The notes under the pieces were generated by a model. It was not told the DNA's origin. It worked only from the letters and a program-made list of their open reading frames with translations, and ran no database searches. Of a stretch of 64,000 bases of DNA, positions 17,818-26,652 are shown piece after piece (position 1 is the stretch's first letter; each line of letters begins with the position of its first letter). The stretch is from Micromonospora kangleipakensis (GTDB taxonomy: Bacteria; Actinomycetota; Actinomycetes; Mycobacteriales; Micromonosporaceae): assembly GCF_004217615.1 (NCBI RefSeq), contig NZ_SHLD01000001.1, positions 6,324,001 through 6,388,000 of the forward strand. The letters run 5' to 3'. The position numbers and the translations under genes were made by a program.

Positions 17818-18189
17818 TCACGCCGTGGCGGGCGGTGTGAAGACGCCGAGGTGGTTGCCGGAGGGGTCGAGCAAATGGGCGAAGGTGAGCCCGCTCGGCG
17901 TCGTCTTCGCCGGGACGAGCACCTTGCCGCCGGCCGCCTCGGCCTGCCGGCAGGTCTCCGCCACGTCGGCCACCTCGGCGTAGAAGATCGCGTAGTTCGG
18001 CGACTGCCCGCCGGTGGCCCGAATCGCGCCCCCGATCCCCCGCTCCCCGCCGGCCGTCGTCTGCCGGTACGACGCACCCGGCCCGCCCTGCTCCTCGAAG
18101 CTCCAGCCGAACAGCTCGGCGTAGAACTTCTCGGCCTCCTCCGGCCGGTCGGAGCCGATCTCGAACCAGGTGATGGGCGTGCTGGACAT
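17818..18189 (-). CDS. VOC (glyoxalase-like) family protein
   Basis: Protein of 123 residues with the vicinal-oxygen-chelate pattern: ITWFEIGSDRPEEAEKFYAE at the start, a middle VADVAETCRQAEAAGGKVLV, and the closing LLDPSGNHLGVF. I chose the ATG at 18189 because GGAGGCAG stands directly upstream; a longer frame has no homology. Substrate unknown. It lies downstream of a WYL-domain regulator on the same strand, a common pairing in actinobacteria in which the regulator controls the VOC gene. Confidence 0.9.
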   Translation of the reverse strand: MSSTPITWFEIGSDRPEEAEKFYAELFGWSFEEQGGPGASYRQTTAGGERGIGGAIRATGGQSPNYAIFYAEVADVAETCRQAEAAGGKVLVPAKTTPSGLTFAHLLDPSGNHLGVFTPPATA

Positions 18190-18257
18190 GCTGCCTCCTG
18201 TCGTTGCGCCGGCCGGTCGGCCGGCGTCGTCAGGAAGCAGCCTCGCCCCCGCCCGCG

Positions 18258-18275
18258 ACACCGTCCTGTCGGTGT
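18258..18275. promoter_or_regulatory. inverted repeat upstream of the VOC gene
   Basis: ACACCG - 6 bases - CGGTGT is a perfect 6-bp inverted repeat about 70 bases upstream of the VOC start and between that gene and the WYL regulator. It is a plausible operator of the WYL protein. Confidence 0.4.
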
Positions 18276-18380
18276 TTCCGGTGGACCTTCCGGAATGCGG
18301 AGCGTCTCGAGCACGCGGTCATGTCCGGGGACGGCGGACCGGCCAGCATCCCGCGTCCGGCGGACCGGCGCTGTCGGGTT

Positions 18381-19073
18381 TCAGACCAGGCTCAGCGCGC
18401 GGACCCGCCCGTGGGGGATGTCCAGGTCGCCCAGGCGCAGCTCGCGGTCCACCCGCTCCGACAGCGCCGTCACCGACACGATCCGGTCGGTGCGGAAGCA
18501 GCGCAGCCCGTCGCGGAGCCGGCACCAGGCCAGCAGGTACCAGTGCCGGGGGTTGCCGAGGTAGCCCAGCGGTTCGACGTCGCGGACGGAATCCGTACCG
18601 GACCGGTCCGCGTACCGCAGGCGGAGCACCCGGCGTGCGGTGACCGCGTCGGCGACGACGGCCGGGACGGGCGTGGTCGGCCCGTCGCCGATCAGGTGCA
18701 CCCGGCCGGCCAGCCGGTGCGCCTCGGCCACGTCGGCGGCCGGCATCACCGCGACCAGCTTGCGCAGCGCGGCGCCGGCGGCCGACGCGAACGGCGTGCC
18801 GCCGAGCCGGTGCAGGGCCACGGCCATCGCCACGGCCTCGCCGGCGGTCAGGTTGACCGGCGGCAGGGTGTGCGCGCGGTCCACCACATAGCCGCCGGTG
18901 CGGCCGGGCTCGGCCCAGATCGGCACGCCGGAGGCCTGCAACGCGCCGATGTCGCGCTCGATGGTCCGTACGCTGACCTCGAAGCGCCGGGCCAGCCAGC
19001 GGGCGCTGCGCGGGCGCGGCGACACCGCCCGCAGCTCCTCCACCAGGGCGTAGAGACGGTCGGTCCGGTTCAC
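18381..19073 (-). CDS. HTH and WYL domain transcriptional regulator
   Basis: Protein of 230 residues: an N-terminal helix-turn-helix (HTH_11 type, RFEVSVRTIERDIGALQASG at about 31-50) and a C-terminal WYL domain with GYLGNPRHWYLLAWCRLRDG and CFRTDRI. WYL regulators sense small ligands or nucleic acids and control neighbouring genes. Start is a GTG at 19073. The VOC gene follows on the same strand 190 bases on, so it is the likely target. Confidence 0.9.
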   Translation of the reverse strand: MNRTDRLYALVEELRAVSPRPRSARWLARRFEVSVRTIERDIGALQASGVPIWAEPGRTGGYVVDRAHTLPPVNLTAGEAVAMAVALHRLGGTPFASAAGAALRKLVAVMPAADVAEAHRLAGRVHLIGDGPTTPVPAVVADAVTARRVLRLRYADRSGTDSVRDVEPLGYLGNPRHWYLLAWCRLRDGLRCFRTDRIVSVTALSERVDRELRLGDLDIPHGRVRALSLV

Positions 19074-19105
19074 CCCCGGAAGCTAAGCCCCGGGTACGAC
19101 ACTGC

Positions 19106-19531
19106 TCAGGCGATGCAGGCGCAGACGATCAGCGCGGCCCCGAAGTGGGTGGCGGCGCTGACCCGGGCCGCCGGGTGCGGCTCGTCCGAGCAGATGATCT
19201 CCCCGAGCCGGCCCGGGGTGAGCAGGTCGAGCACGAAGAAGGCCAGCGCCATCACCAGCAGGCCGACCACCCCGAAGATCACCGTGGAGGCCAGCCCCTT
19301 GCCGAAGGAGCTGTAACTGGTGAGGATCGCGGTGAAGACGATGCCGGCGATGCCGAGCTGGTTGGCTGCCAGCAGCAGCGCCGCGTTGCCGTTGCGGCGC
19401 ACCCAGATCAGCTCCCGCAGCCGCCCCGGGGTGAGCAGGTCGACCAGCAGGAAGCCGGCCGCCATCAGCGCCACCCCGACGACCCCGAACACCACGCTCT
19501 GCCAGGCCCCGCTGAGCAGATCCTCCAGCAC
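19106..19531 (-). CDS. DUF350 family membrane protein
   Basis: Protein of 141 residues with four hydrophobic segments arranged as two repeated halves, each ending in (V/L)DLLTPGRL: VVFGVVGVALMAAGFLLVDLL and VIFGVVGLLVMALAFFVLDLL. This is the DUF350 pattern, an inner-membrane family of unknown function. The start is a GTG at 19531 with GGGAGG upstream. Convergence or overlap with other genes is absent; it follows glnA2 by 80 bases on the same strand. Confidence 0.85.
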   Translation of the reverse strand: MLEDLLSGAWQSVVFGVVGVALMAAGFLLVDLLTPGRLRELIWVRRNGNAALLLAANQLGIAGIVFTAILTSYSSFGKGLASTVIFGVVGLLVMALAFFVLDLLTPGRLGEIICSDEPHPAARVSAATHFGAALIVCACIA

Positions 19532-19611
19532 CGGCTGCCTCCCGCCCGCCGCCGCGCGGCGGGGGTGCCGGCACGGTGATCGAGACGATAGCGGGCCCGG
19601 GCCACCGTGAT

Positions 19612-20961
19612 CTAGAGCGACAGGTAGCGCTGCCGCTCGTACGGGGTGACCTCGCGCCGGTACTGCTCCCACTCGGCCCGCTTGTTGCGCAGGAAGAAGT
19701 CGAAGACGTGCTCGCCGAGGATCTCGGCGACCAGCTCCGAGCCGGCCATCACGTCGATCGCCTCGGCCAGGTTCTCCGGCAGCGCCTCGTAGCCCATCGC
19801 GCGGCGCTCGGCGCTGCTCAGCGACCAGACGTCGTCCTCGGCGCCCGGGGGCAGCTCGTAGCCCTCCTCGATGCCCTTCAGGCCGGCGCCGAGCATGACC
19901 GCGAAGGCCAGGTACGGGTTGGCCGCCGAGTCCAGCGAGCGCACCTCGACCCGGGCCGAGTTCGGCTTGCCGTACGCCGGCACGCGGACCAGCGCGGAGC
20001 GGTTCAGGTGACCCCAGCAGACGTACGCCGGGCTCTCGGTGATCCGGTCCGGCAGCGCCTGCGGGAAGAGCCGCTTGTACGAGTTGACCCACTGGTTGGT
20101 GACCGCGGTGTACTCCCGCGCGTGCATCAGCAGGCCGGCGATGAACGACTTCGCCACCTTGGAGAGCTTCATCGGGTCGCCGGCGTCGTGGAACGCGTTG
20201 CGCTCCCCCTCGAAGAGCGACAGGTGGGTGTGCATGCCGCTGCCGGGCTGGTCGGTGAAGGGCTTCGGCATGAAGCTGGCCTGCACGCCGGTGGAGAGCG
20301 CCACCTCCTTGACCACGTGCCGGAAGGTCATGATGTTGTCGGCGGTGGTCAGCGCGTCGGCGTACCGCAGGTCGATCTCCTGCTGGCCGGGGGCCACCTC
20401 GTGGTGGCTGAACTCCACCGAGATGCCGATCCGCTCCAGCGCCAGCACGGCCTGGCGGCGGAAGTCCCGGGCGACGGCGTGGGTGGTGTGCTCGAAGTAG
20501 CCGCCGGTGTCCACCGGGACGGGCACCGAGCCGTCCTGGGCGCCGTTCTCCAGCAGGAAGAACTCGATCTCGGGGTGGGTGTAGAAGGTGAAACCCTTCT
20601 CGGCCGCCCTGGAGAGCATCCGGCGCAGCACGTGCCGCGGGTCGGCCCAGGAGGGCCCGCCGTCGGGCAGCAGGATGTCGCAGAACATCCGGGCGCTCTC
20701 GCCGCTGACCCCGCCCTCGAAGGGGAAGACCTGGAAGGTGGTCGGGTCGGGCATGGCCACCATGTCGGACTCGAAGACCCGGGCGAAGCCCTCGATCGCC
20801 GAACCGTCGAAGCCGATGCCCTCCTCGAAGGCCGCCTCCAGCTCCGCGGGGGCCACCGACACGCTCTTCAGCGTCCCGAGCACGTCGGTGAACCACAGCC
20901 GGACGAACCGGATGTCCCGCTCTTCCAGCGTACGGAGGACGAACTCCTGCTGACGGTCCAC
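19612..20961 (-). CDS. glnA2: glutamine synthetase family protein GlnA2
   Basis: Protein of 449 residues with the type I glutamine synthetase fold: FEEGIGFDGSAIEGFARV, PEIEFFLL, SHHEVAPGQQEIDLRY, PGSGMHTHLSLFEG and the NRSALVRVPAYG segment. The site matching the GlnE-modified tyrosine has tryptophan instead (DDVWSLSSAE, Trp379), so it should escape adenylylation. In mycobacteria and streptomycetes GlnA2 is a minor synthetase or a gamma-glutamyl-polyamine synthetase. I chose the GTG at 20961 because GAGGGGTGG lies upstream and the protein then starts MDRQQEFVLRTLEERD, as in homologues. Divergent from nadE with a GlnR-like box between. Confidence 0.93.
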   Translation of the reverse strand: MDRQQEFVLRTLEERDIRFVRLWFTDVLGTLKSVSVAPAELEAAFEEGIGFDGSAIEGFARVFESDMVAMPDPTTFQVFPFEGGVSGESARMFCDILLPDGGPSWADPRHVLRRMLSRAAEKGFTFYTHPEIEFFLLENGAQDGSVPVPVDTGGYFEHTTHAVARDFRRQAVLALERIGISVEFSHHEVAPGQQEIDLRYADALTTADNIMTFRHVVKEVALSTGVQASFMPKPFTDQPGSGMHTHLSLFEGERNAFHDAGDPMKLSKVAKSFIAGLLMHAREYTAVTNQWVNSYKRLFPQALPDRITESPAYVCWGHLNRSALVRVPAYGKPNSARVEVRSLDSAANPYLAFAVMLGAGLKGIEEGYELPPGAEDDVWSLSSAERRAMGYEALPENLAEAIDVMAGSELVAEILGEHVFDFFLRNKRAEWEQYRREVTPYERQRYLSL

Positions 20962-21038
20962 TTCCACCCCTCGCGACACTGATCTCCGGCAACCGGTCCG
21001 GGCCGGTCCGGCCTGACCGCCCAGTCTCCACCCGCCTC

Positions 21039-21054
21039 GTTACGCAGACGTTAC
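21039..21054. promoter_or_regulatory. GlnR-like box between glnA2 and nadE
   Basis: On the minus strand the bases read GTAAC - n6 - GTAAC, which fits the GlnR consensus gTnAC-n6-GaAAC except for one base in the second half-site. The centre is about 85 bases from the glnA2 start and 140 from the nadE start. Binding is inferred. Confidence 0.5.
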
Positions 21055-21185
21055 GCGACCATCCGGCGCGCGGCGCGCCGTGTCCCGGCGGGCGGGCCCG
21101 GGGCGTCCGCCCGGGCCGGGCGGGGTGGCCCGCGTCTCCCGCGTCCCGCCGTGAAGGGTCCGCGACGCTGGGGCAAGATGAAGAT

Positions 21186-22949
21186 ATGCCCACCCTGCGT
21201 CTCGCCCTGTGCCAGGTCGACCCGACCGTCGGTGACATCGCCGGCAACGCCGACCTGGTCCGCCGCTGGACCCGCAAGGCCGCCGACGCCGGCGCCCAGC
21301 TCGCGCTCTTCCCGGAGCTGATGCTGACCGGTTACCCGGTCGAGGACCTGGTCTTCCGCCGCTCCTTCGTCGCCGCCTCGAAGGCCGCGCTCCACCAGCT
21401 CGCCGCGGATCTGGCCGCCGACGGGCTCGGCGAGCTGCCGGTCATGGTCGGCTACCTGGACGCGGACGGCCCGCCGCAGGTCAGCGCCGACGCCGAGCCG
21501 GGGCGGGGCGCCCGCAACGCCGCCGCGCTGCTGCACCGGGGGGCGGTCGTGGCCACCTACTTCAAGCACCACCTGCCCAACTACGGCGTGTTCGACGAGG
21601 ACCGCTACTTCGTGTCCGGCAACACGCTGACCGTGGTGCGGATCGGCGGGGTGGACGTCGCGCTGACCATCTGCGAGGACCTCTGGCAGGCCGGCGGGCC
21701 GTTCGCGGTGGCCCGACAGGCCGGGGTGGGGCTGGTGCTCAACATCAACGGCTCGCCGTACGAGCTGAACAAGGACGACATCCGGCTGCCACTGGTCCGC
21801 CGCCGGGCCGCGGAGGCCGGCGCCACCATCGCGTACGTGAACATGGTCGGCGGCCAGGACGAGCTGGTCTACGACGGCGACTCGATGATCGTCGGCCCGG
21901 ACGGCGCGCTGCTCACCCGGGCGCCGCAGTTCGTCGAGCACCTGCTGGTGCACGACGTGGAGCTGCCGCCGGCGAAGGAGCCGGTCGACCACGGCGAGGA
22001 GCTGGCCGACGGGATGCGGGTGGTCCGGGTCAAGGTCAGCGACATCCTGCCGCCCGCCGACACCGACAACGTCGCGGTCGGCGGGATCATCGAGCCGGTC
22101 GCCGACGAGGCCGAGGTGTGGCAGGCGCTGGTGCTCGGCCTGCGCGACTACGTCAACAAGAACCGCTTCCCCTCCGTCGTGCTCGGCCTCTCCGGCGGCA
22201 TCGACTCCGCGGTGTCGGCGGCCATCGCGGTGGACGCGCTCGGCGCGGAGCGGGTGGTCGGGGTGTCGCTGCCCAGCCAGCACTCCTCGGAACACTCCCG
22301 CGCGGACGCCGAGGAGCTGGCCAAGCGGACCGGCCTGGACTACCGGATCCAGCCCATCCAGCCCATGGTGGACGCCTACCTGGCCAACATGTCGCTCTCC
22401 GGGGTGGCCGTGGAGAACCTCCAGGCCCGGGTCCGGGGCGTGATCCTGATGGCGCTGTCGAACCAGGAGGGCCACCTGGTCCTCACCACCGGCAACAAGA
22501 GCGAGCTGGCGGTCGGCTACTCCACCCTCTACGGCGACTCGGTCGGCGGCTACAACCCGGTCAAGGACGTCTGGAAGACGCTGATCTGGCGGCTGGCCAA
22601 GTGGCGCAACGCCGACGCGGCCCGCCGGGGCGAGACCACCCCGATCCCGGAGAACTCGATCGGCAAGCCGCCGTCGGCCGAGCTGAGCCCGGGTCAGCTC
22701 GACAGCGACACCCTGCCGGACTACGACGTCCTCGACCCGATCCTGATCGGCTACGTCGACGGCGACCTCGGCCGGGACGGCCTGATCGAGTCGGGGCACG
22801 ACCCGGCGATCGTGGACAAGGTGCTGCGGATGGTGGATACCGCCGAGTACAAGCGGCGGCAGTCCGCCCCGGGCACGAAGATCTCCATCAAGGCGTTCGG
22901 GCGGGACCGCCGGCTGCCCATCACCAACCGCTGGCGCGAGCACGGCTGA
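21186..22949 (+). CDS. nadE: glutamine-dependent NAD+ synthase
   Basis: Last step of NAD synthesis: amidates nicotinic-acid adenine dinucleotide using glutamine. The 587-residue protein has an N-terminal nitrilase-type glutaminase domain with the catalytic triad visible as Glu44 (LFPELMLTGYP), Lys127 (TYFKHHLPNYGVF) and Cys163 (TICEDLW). The C-terminal synthetase has the P-loop LGLSGGIDSAVSAA near residue 335 and TTGNKSELAVGYSTLYGD further on. Full family length. It is divergent from glnA2, whose product would supply glutamine; this is context only. Confidence 0.97.
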   Translation: MPTLRLALCQVDPTVGDIAGNADLVRRWTRKAADAGAQLALFPELMLTGYPVEDLVFRRSFVAASKAALHQLAADLAADGLGELPVMVGYLDADGPPQVSADAEPGRGARNAAALLHRGAVVATYFKHHLPNYGVFDEDRYFVSGNTLTVVRIGGVDVALTICEDLWQAGGPFAVARQAGVGLVLNINGSPYELNKDDIRLPLVRRRAAEAGATIAYVNMVGGQDELVYDGDSMIVGPDGALLTRAPQFVEHLLVHDVELPPAKEPVDHGEELADGMRVVRVKVSDILPPADTDNVAVGGIIEPVADEAEVWQALVLGLRDYVNKNRFPSVVLGLSGGIDSAVSAAIAVDALGAERVVGVSLPSQHSSEHSRADAEELAKRTGLDYRIQPIQPMVDAYLANMSLSGVAVENLQARVRGVILMALSNQEGHLVLTTGNKSELAVGYSTLYGDSVGGYNPVKDVWKTLIWRLAKWRNADAARRGETTPIPENSIGKPPSAELSPGQLDSDTLPDYDVLDPILIGYVDGDLGRDGLIESGHDPAIVDKVLRMVDTAEYKRRQSAPGTKISIKAFGRDRRLPITNRWREHG

Positions 22950-23071
22950 CCGGCTAACCGGCCGGCCGGAGTGAAATCCTCCACTCTGCCCTGCCGTGAG
23001 CCGGCCGTCCGGTGCGACGATCGCGGCGGAACCCGGGGACCGCGGAGGCGGCCTCGAGGAAGGAGAGAGTC

Positions 23072-23917
23072 ATGGTGGAGTCCACCCCGACCGAGGTGAC
23101 CGCCCTCTACGGCGGGCCGGCCACCCGACGGGTCCGTACCCGCGACCTGATCACCGCCAAGGAGCGCGGTGAGCGCTGGGCGATGCTCACCTCGTACGAC
23201 CAGTACACCGCCTCGATCTTCGACCAGGCGGGGATCCCGGTGCTGCTGGTCGGCGACTCGGCGGCGAACAACGTCTTCGGCTACGAGACCACCCTGCCGG
23301 TGACCGCCGAGGAGCTGCTGCCGCTGGTCCGCGCGGTGGTACGGGCGACCCGGCACTCGCTGATCGTCGGCGACCTGCCCTTCGGCTCGTACGAGGAGGG
23401 GCCGACGCAGGCGCTGCGCACGGCGGTGCGGTTCATGAAGGAGGGCGGCTGCCACGCCGTGAAGCTGGAGGGCGGGCGACGCTGCGCCGACCAGATCGCG
23501 GCGATCGTCGGCGCCGGCATCCCGGTGATGGCGCACATCGGCTTCACCCCGCAGAGCGAGCACACCCTGGGCGGTTACCGGGTCCAGGGACGCGGCGACA
23601 CGGCCGACGAGGTGATCGCCGACGCCCGGGCGGTGGCCGAGGCGGGCGCGTTCGCGGTGGTGCTGGAGATGGTGCCCGGCGAGGTGGCCAAGCGGATCAC
23701 CGCCGAGCTGCGGATCCCCACCGTCGGCATCGGCGCCGGGCCGGACACCGACGCGCAGGTGTTGGTCTGGCAGGACATGGCCGGTCTGCGTACCGGCAGG
23801 GCGCCGCGCTTCGTCAAGCGCTACGCCGACCTGGCCGGCGCGCTGACCGACGCGACCCGCCGCTTCGCCGAGGAGGTCCGCGGCGGCGAGTTCCCGGCCG
23901 CCGAGCACACGTTCTGA
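23072..23917 (+). CDS. panB: 3-methyl-2-oxobutanoate hydroxymethyltransferase
   Basis: First committed step of pantothenate synthesis: transfers a hydroxymethyl group from methylene-tetrahydrofolate to alpha-ketoisovalerate. The 281-residue protein shows [20 protein letters not shown] (Mg-binding Asp), [49 protein letters not shown] and [19 protein letters not shown]. The ATG at 23072 is preceded by AGGAAGGAGAG. panC is not nearby. A hairpin follows the stop. Confidence 0.97.
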   Translation: MVESTPTEVTALYGGPATRRVRTRDLITAKERGERWAMLTSYDQYTASIFDQAGIPVLLVGDSAANNVFGYETTLPVTAEELLPLVRAVVRATRHSLIVGDLPFGSYEEGPTQALRTAVRFMKEGGCHAVKLEGGRRCADQIAAIVGAGIPVMAHIGFTPQSEHTLGGYRVQGRGDTADEVIADARAVAEAGAFAVVLEMVPGEVAKRITAELRIPTVGIGAGPDTDAQVLVWQDMAGLRTGRAPRFVKRYADLAGALTDATRRFAEEVRGGEFPAAEHTF

Positions 23918-23924
23918 GCACGAC

Positions 23925-23954
23925 GGGCGGTGCGGTCGACCGGCCGCACCGCCC
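23925..23954. terminator. hairpin terminator after panB
   Basis: Eleven-base arms GGGCGGTGCGG (23925-23935) and CCGCACCGCCC (23944-23954) with an 8-base loop, 8 bases after the panB stop and facing the convergent VOC remnant. Confidence 0.75.
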
Positions 23955-23978
23955 CGCAACCACGCCGGCCGGCTCCGG

Positions 23979-24284
23979 TCAGCCCACGCAGAACTCGTTG
24001 TCCTCGGGGTCGGCGAGCTGGACCGAGTGGTAGTTGCTCTCCGGGTCGTCCATCGCCCCCAGCACCCGCGCCCCGAGCTTCACCAGCCGGGCCACCTCGG
24101 CGTCGATCCGCGCCCGCCGCGTCCCAGCCGACGAACTCGGCGAGGGTGCGCCCACCGACAGGTACCAGTCACGCCACGTCGCGTACCCCTCCGGCGGCGG
24201 CTGCGGACGGTATCGCAGCGCCTCCGCCCAGAACCCGACGAGCCGCGACGGCTCCCGACAGTCGATCACCAGTTGCCATTCCAT
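23979..24284 (-). pseudogene. VOC family protein with an internal deletion and inverted segment
   Basis: The frame encodes 101 residues that begin and end like a glyoxalase-like VOC protein (MEWQLVIDCREPSRLVGFW at the start, VQLADPEDNEFCVG at the end), but the family needs about 125-135. After WYLSVG the frame reads SPSSSAGTRRARIDAE, losing the usual central part. The opposite strand of 24121-24159 encodes VPADELGEGAPTD, which is what the sense strand should read after the glycine. So about 27-40 bases are inverted and roughly 100 bases are missing. The product is unlikely to fold normally. Either a real hairpin-mediated mutation or a sequencing/assembly artefact. Confidence 0.65.
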
Positions 24285-24348
24285 CCGTCGATGGTGCCCT
24301 GATGGTGTGACAGTGCGCTTCCGGTGCGGTGCGGGGGCGGCAGGTCGG

Positions 24349-25047
24349 TCAGAGGTCGGTGACCCGGAGGCCGGCGTGCGCCTTGTAGCGCTTGTTGATG
24401 GCGATCAGGTTGGCGGTGAACGCCTCGATCTGGTGGGCGTTGCGCAGCCGCCCGGCGTAGATGCCACGCATGCCGGGGATCCGGGCGGCGAGCGCGGCCA
24501 CCACGTCGACCAGTTCCCGGTCCTCGGTGCAGATCAGCACGTCGAGGTCGATCCGGTCGACCTCGGGGTCGGCCAGCAGCGGCGCGCTGACGTGGTTGAA
24601 CGCCGCGCAGACCCGGGAGTCGGGCAGCAGCCGGGCGGCCTGCTGGACGGCGCTGCCCTCGTCGACCCGGAGGGCGTACGGGCCCTGCTTGTCGAACCCG
24701 AGTGGGTTGACGCAGTCCACCACGATCTTGCCGGCGAGCGGCTCGGCCAGCGCGGCGACGATGGCGGCGTGCCCGTCCCACGGGACCGCGATGATCACCA
24801 CGTCGCTGTCGCGGGCGACCTCGTCGTTGTCGGCGCCGGCCACCTCCGCGCCGGCCGGGACGCCGGGCAGGGCGGCGATCTCGGCGGCGGACTGCGCCGC
24901 GCGCTCGGCGGAACGGGAACCGATCAGCACCCGCTGTCCGGCCCGGGCGAACCGGTAGGCGAGGCCCCGCCCCTGGTCGCCGGTGCCACCGATGATGCCG
25001 ACGGTCAGCCCGGAGACGTCGGGCAGCGTGGTCGCGTCGTAAGCCAT
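24349..25047 (-). CDS. npdG: F420-dependent NADP reductase (NPDG/Fno-like)
   Basis: Moves hydride between coenzyme F420 and NADP. The 232-residue protein has the N-terminal dinucleotide-binding motif TVGIIGGTGDQGRGLAYRFA, then VLIGSRSAERA typical for NADP binding, VVIIAVPWDGH, and the C-terminal AHQIEAFTANLIAINKRYKAHAG. I chose the ATG at 25047 (GAGG upstream) over a frame 18 codons longer. Coenzyme F420 is widespread in Actinomycetota. It is the last gene before the VOC remnant, 64 bases away. Confidence 0.92.
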   Translation of the reverse strand: MAYDATTLPDVSGLTVGIIGGTGDQGRGLAYRFARAGQRVLIGSRSAERAAQSAAEIAALPGVPAGAEVAGADNDEVARDSDVVIIAVPWDGHAAIVAALAEPLAGKIVVDCVNPLGFDKQGPYALRVDEGSAVQQAARLLPDSRVCAAFNHVSAPLLADPEVDRIDLDVLICTEDRELVDVVAALAARIPGMRGIYAGRLRNAHQIEAFTANLIAINKRYKAHAGLRVTDL

Positions 25048-25141
25048 GCCGTCATCCTCGCAAACCGCCCCGCCCGGCAGCAGCGCGAGCCGCTGTGACA
25101 ATTTCCGCTGACCCCGCCCCGCCCGCCGCGGTCGACGGCGG

Positions 25142-26575
25142 TCAGGCGCGGTCGAAGAGGACCTTGCGCTGGGTCGGGTCGGCGGTGGCCAGGCGGACCT
25201 GGACCCGCTCGCCGAGCGGGAGGTCGCCGGTGCAGCGGGCGCGGACCGGCGGCTCGTCCAGGGCGACCGTGCCGCCGGGCTCCCGGCCGGGCTTCGAGTT
25301 GCCGTTCGGCGGCGCGTCCACGTCCAGCACCGCGGCGGAGAAGGTCTCCCCCACCCGGTGCTCCAGCAGCACCGCCTCGGCCAGCTCGATCGCGCCGCGG
25401 GTGGCCGCCGACGCCGTCCGGTCGGTCGTCGCCATCACCTCCGGCAGCTTCGGCAGCGCGGCGCGCGCCCAGTCGGGCACCTCCCGGCCCTCGTGCAGGG
25501 CCAGGCAGACCTCCGTCGCGTACCGGTCGGCCAGTCGACGCAGCGGCGCGGTGACATGGGCGTACGCGGCGGCCACCCCGCCGTGCTCCGGCTGCTCCGG
25601 CGGCTCCCCGTCGAAGGCCGTGTACGCCGCGCCGCGCATCAGCTCGGCCGCCTGATCGATGAAGGCCGCCGCCCGCGGCCGGGAGGCGTCCAGCCCGGCG
25701 AGCACCTCGCCGACGCTCCGGTCCGCCGGCCAGTCCACCCCGAGCGGGGCGGCCGCGAGGCGCAGCCGGGCGACCGCCTCCGGCTTCGGCGGCGGCATCG
25801 TCCGCAGCAGGCCGATCCGGCCGGCGAGCATGATGTCGGCGGCGGCCATCCCGGTCAGCAGGGAGATCTGGGCGTTGTGGTCCTCCATCGGTCCCGGCCC
25901 ACGCAGCACCAGCCGCCAGCCGTCACCGTCCGGTTCGACGTCCTGCTCGGGCAGGGGCAGGTTGATCGCGCCCCGGCGCAGCCCCCGGGCGGTGAGCAGC
26001 GCGCCGATCTCGGGCAGCAGGGCGATCGGCTCGGGCAGCCGCCCGGCGTCGGCGTCGAGCTGCACGCCGACGTAGTCGAGCTTGGCCCGGCTGCGCACCC
26101 GGGCGCGTTCCAGCGCGACGGCGACCGTGTCGCCGTCGGCGTCGAGGTCGATGGTCCAGAGCACCGCCGCCCGGTCGGCGTCGGGCAGCAGGCTGGCCGC
26201 CCCCTCGCTGAGCGTGTGCGGGTGCAGCGGCACGTTGCCGTCGGGCAGGTAGACGGTCTGGCCGCGCCGCCAGGTCTCCTCCTCCAGCGGGCCGCCGGGG
26301 CGTACGTGCGTGGCGACGTCGGCGATCGCGTACCGGACCCGGAAGCCGCCACCGGGACGGCGGCTGAGGTGCATCGCCTGGTCGAGGTCGCGCGAGGTCG
26401 CGGGGTCGACCGTGACGAACGGGATGTCGGTGCGGTCGGCGGCGGCCGGCAGCGGCGCGCCGGCCGCGTCGTCCGCCTCGCGCTGCGCCGCGGCCGGGAA
26501 GCCCTCGGGCAGTCCCAGCTCGCGGCGCAGCGCGCCGAAGTCGATGCGGGGCGCCAGTACGCGTCGGATCACCAC
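25142..26575 (-). CDS. RNB domain ribonuclease
   Basis: Exoribonuclease of the RNase II/R group. The 477-residue protein lacks the cold-shock and S1 domains of E. coli RNase R and consists mainly of the RNB domain: FVTVDPATSRDLDQAMHL holds the metal-binding aspartates near residues 57-65, followed by YAIADVATHV, MEDHNAQISLLTGMAAA and TAPLRRLADRYATEV. This short form is common in actinobacteria. Start is a GTG at 26575 (a second GTG follows directly). It lies 78 bases downstream of the H1-like gene. Confidence 0.92.
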   Translation of the reverse strand: MVIRRVLAPRIDFGALRRELGLPEGFPAAAQREADDAAGAPLPAAADRTDIPFVTVDPATSRDLDQAMHLSRRPGGGFRVRYAIADVATHVRPGGPLEEETWRRGQTVYLPDGNVPLHPHTLSEGAASLLPDADRAAVLWTIDLDADGDTVAVALERARVRSRAKLDYVGVQLDADAGRLPEPIALLPEIGALLTARGLRRGAINLPLPEQDVEPDGDGWRLVLRGPGPMEDHNAQISLLTGMAAADIMLAGRIGLLRTMPPPKPEAVARLRLAAAPLGVDWPADRSVGEVLAGLDASRPRAAAFIDQAAELMRGAAYTAFDGEPPEQPEHGGVAAAYAHVTAPLRRLADRYATEVCLALHEGREVPDWARAALPKLPEVMATTDRTASAATRGAIELAEAVLLEHRVGETFSAAVLDVDAPPNGNSKPGREPGGTVALDEPPVRARCTGDLPLGERVQVRLATADPTQRKVLFDRA

Positions 26576-26652
26576 GGCGTCAATCCTGACAGCGCGGCGC
26601 GTGATCCGCTGACCGGCTCGACGTACGGTCGGTCAGCGGCGGTTCCCGGGCG

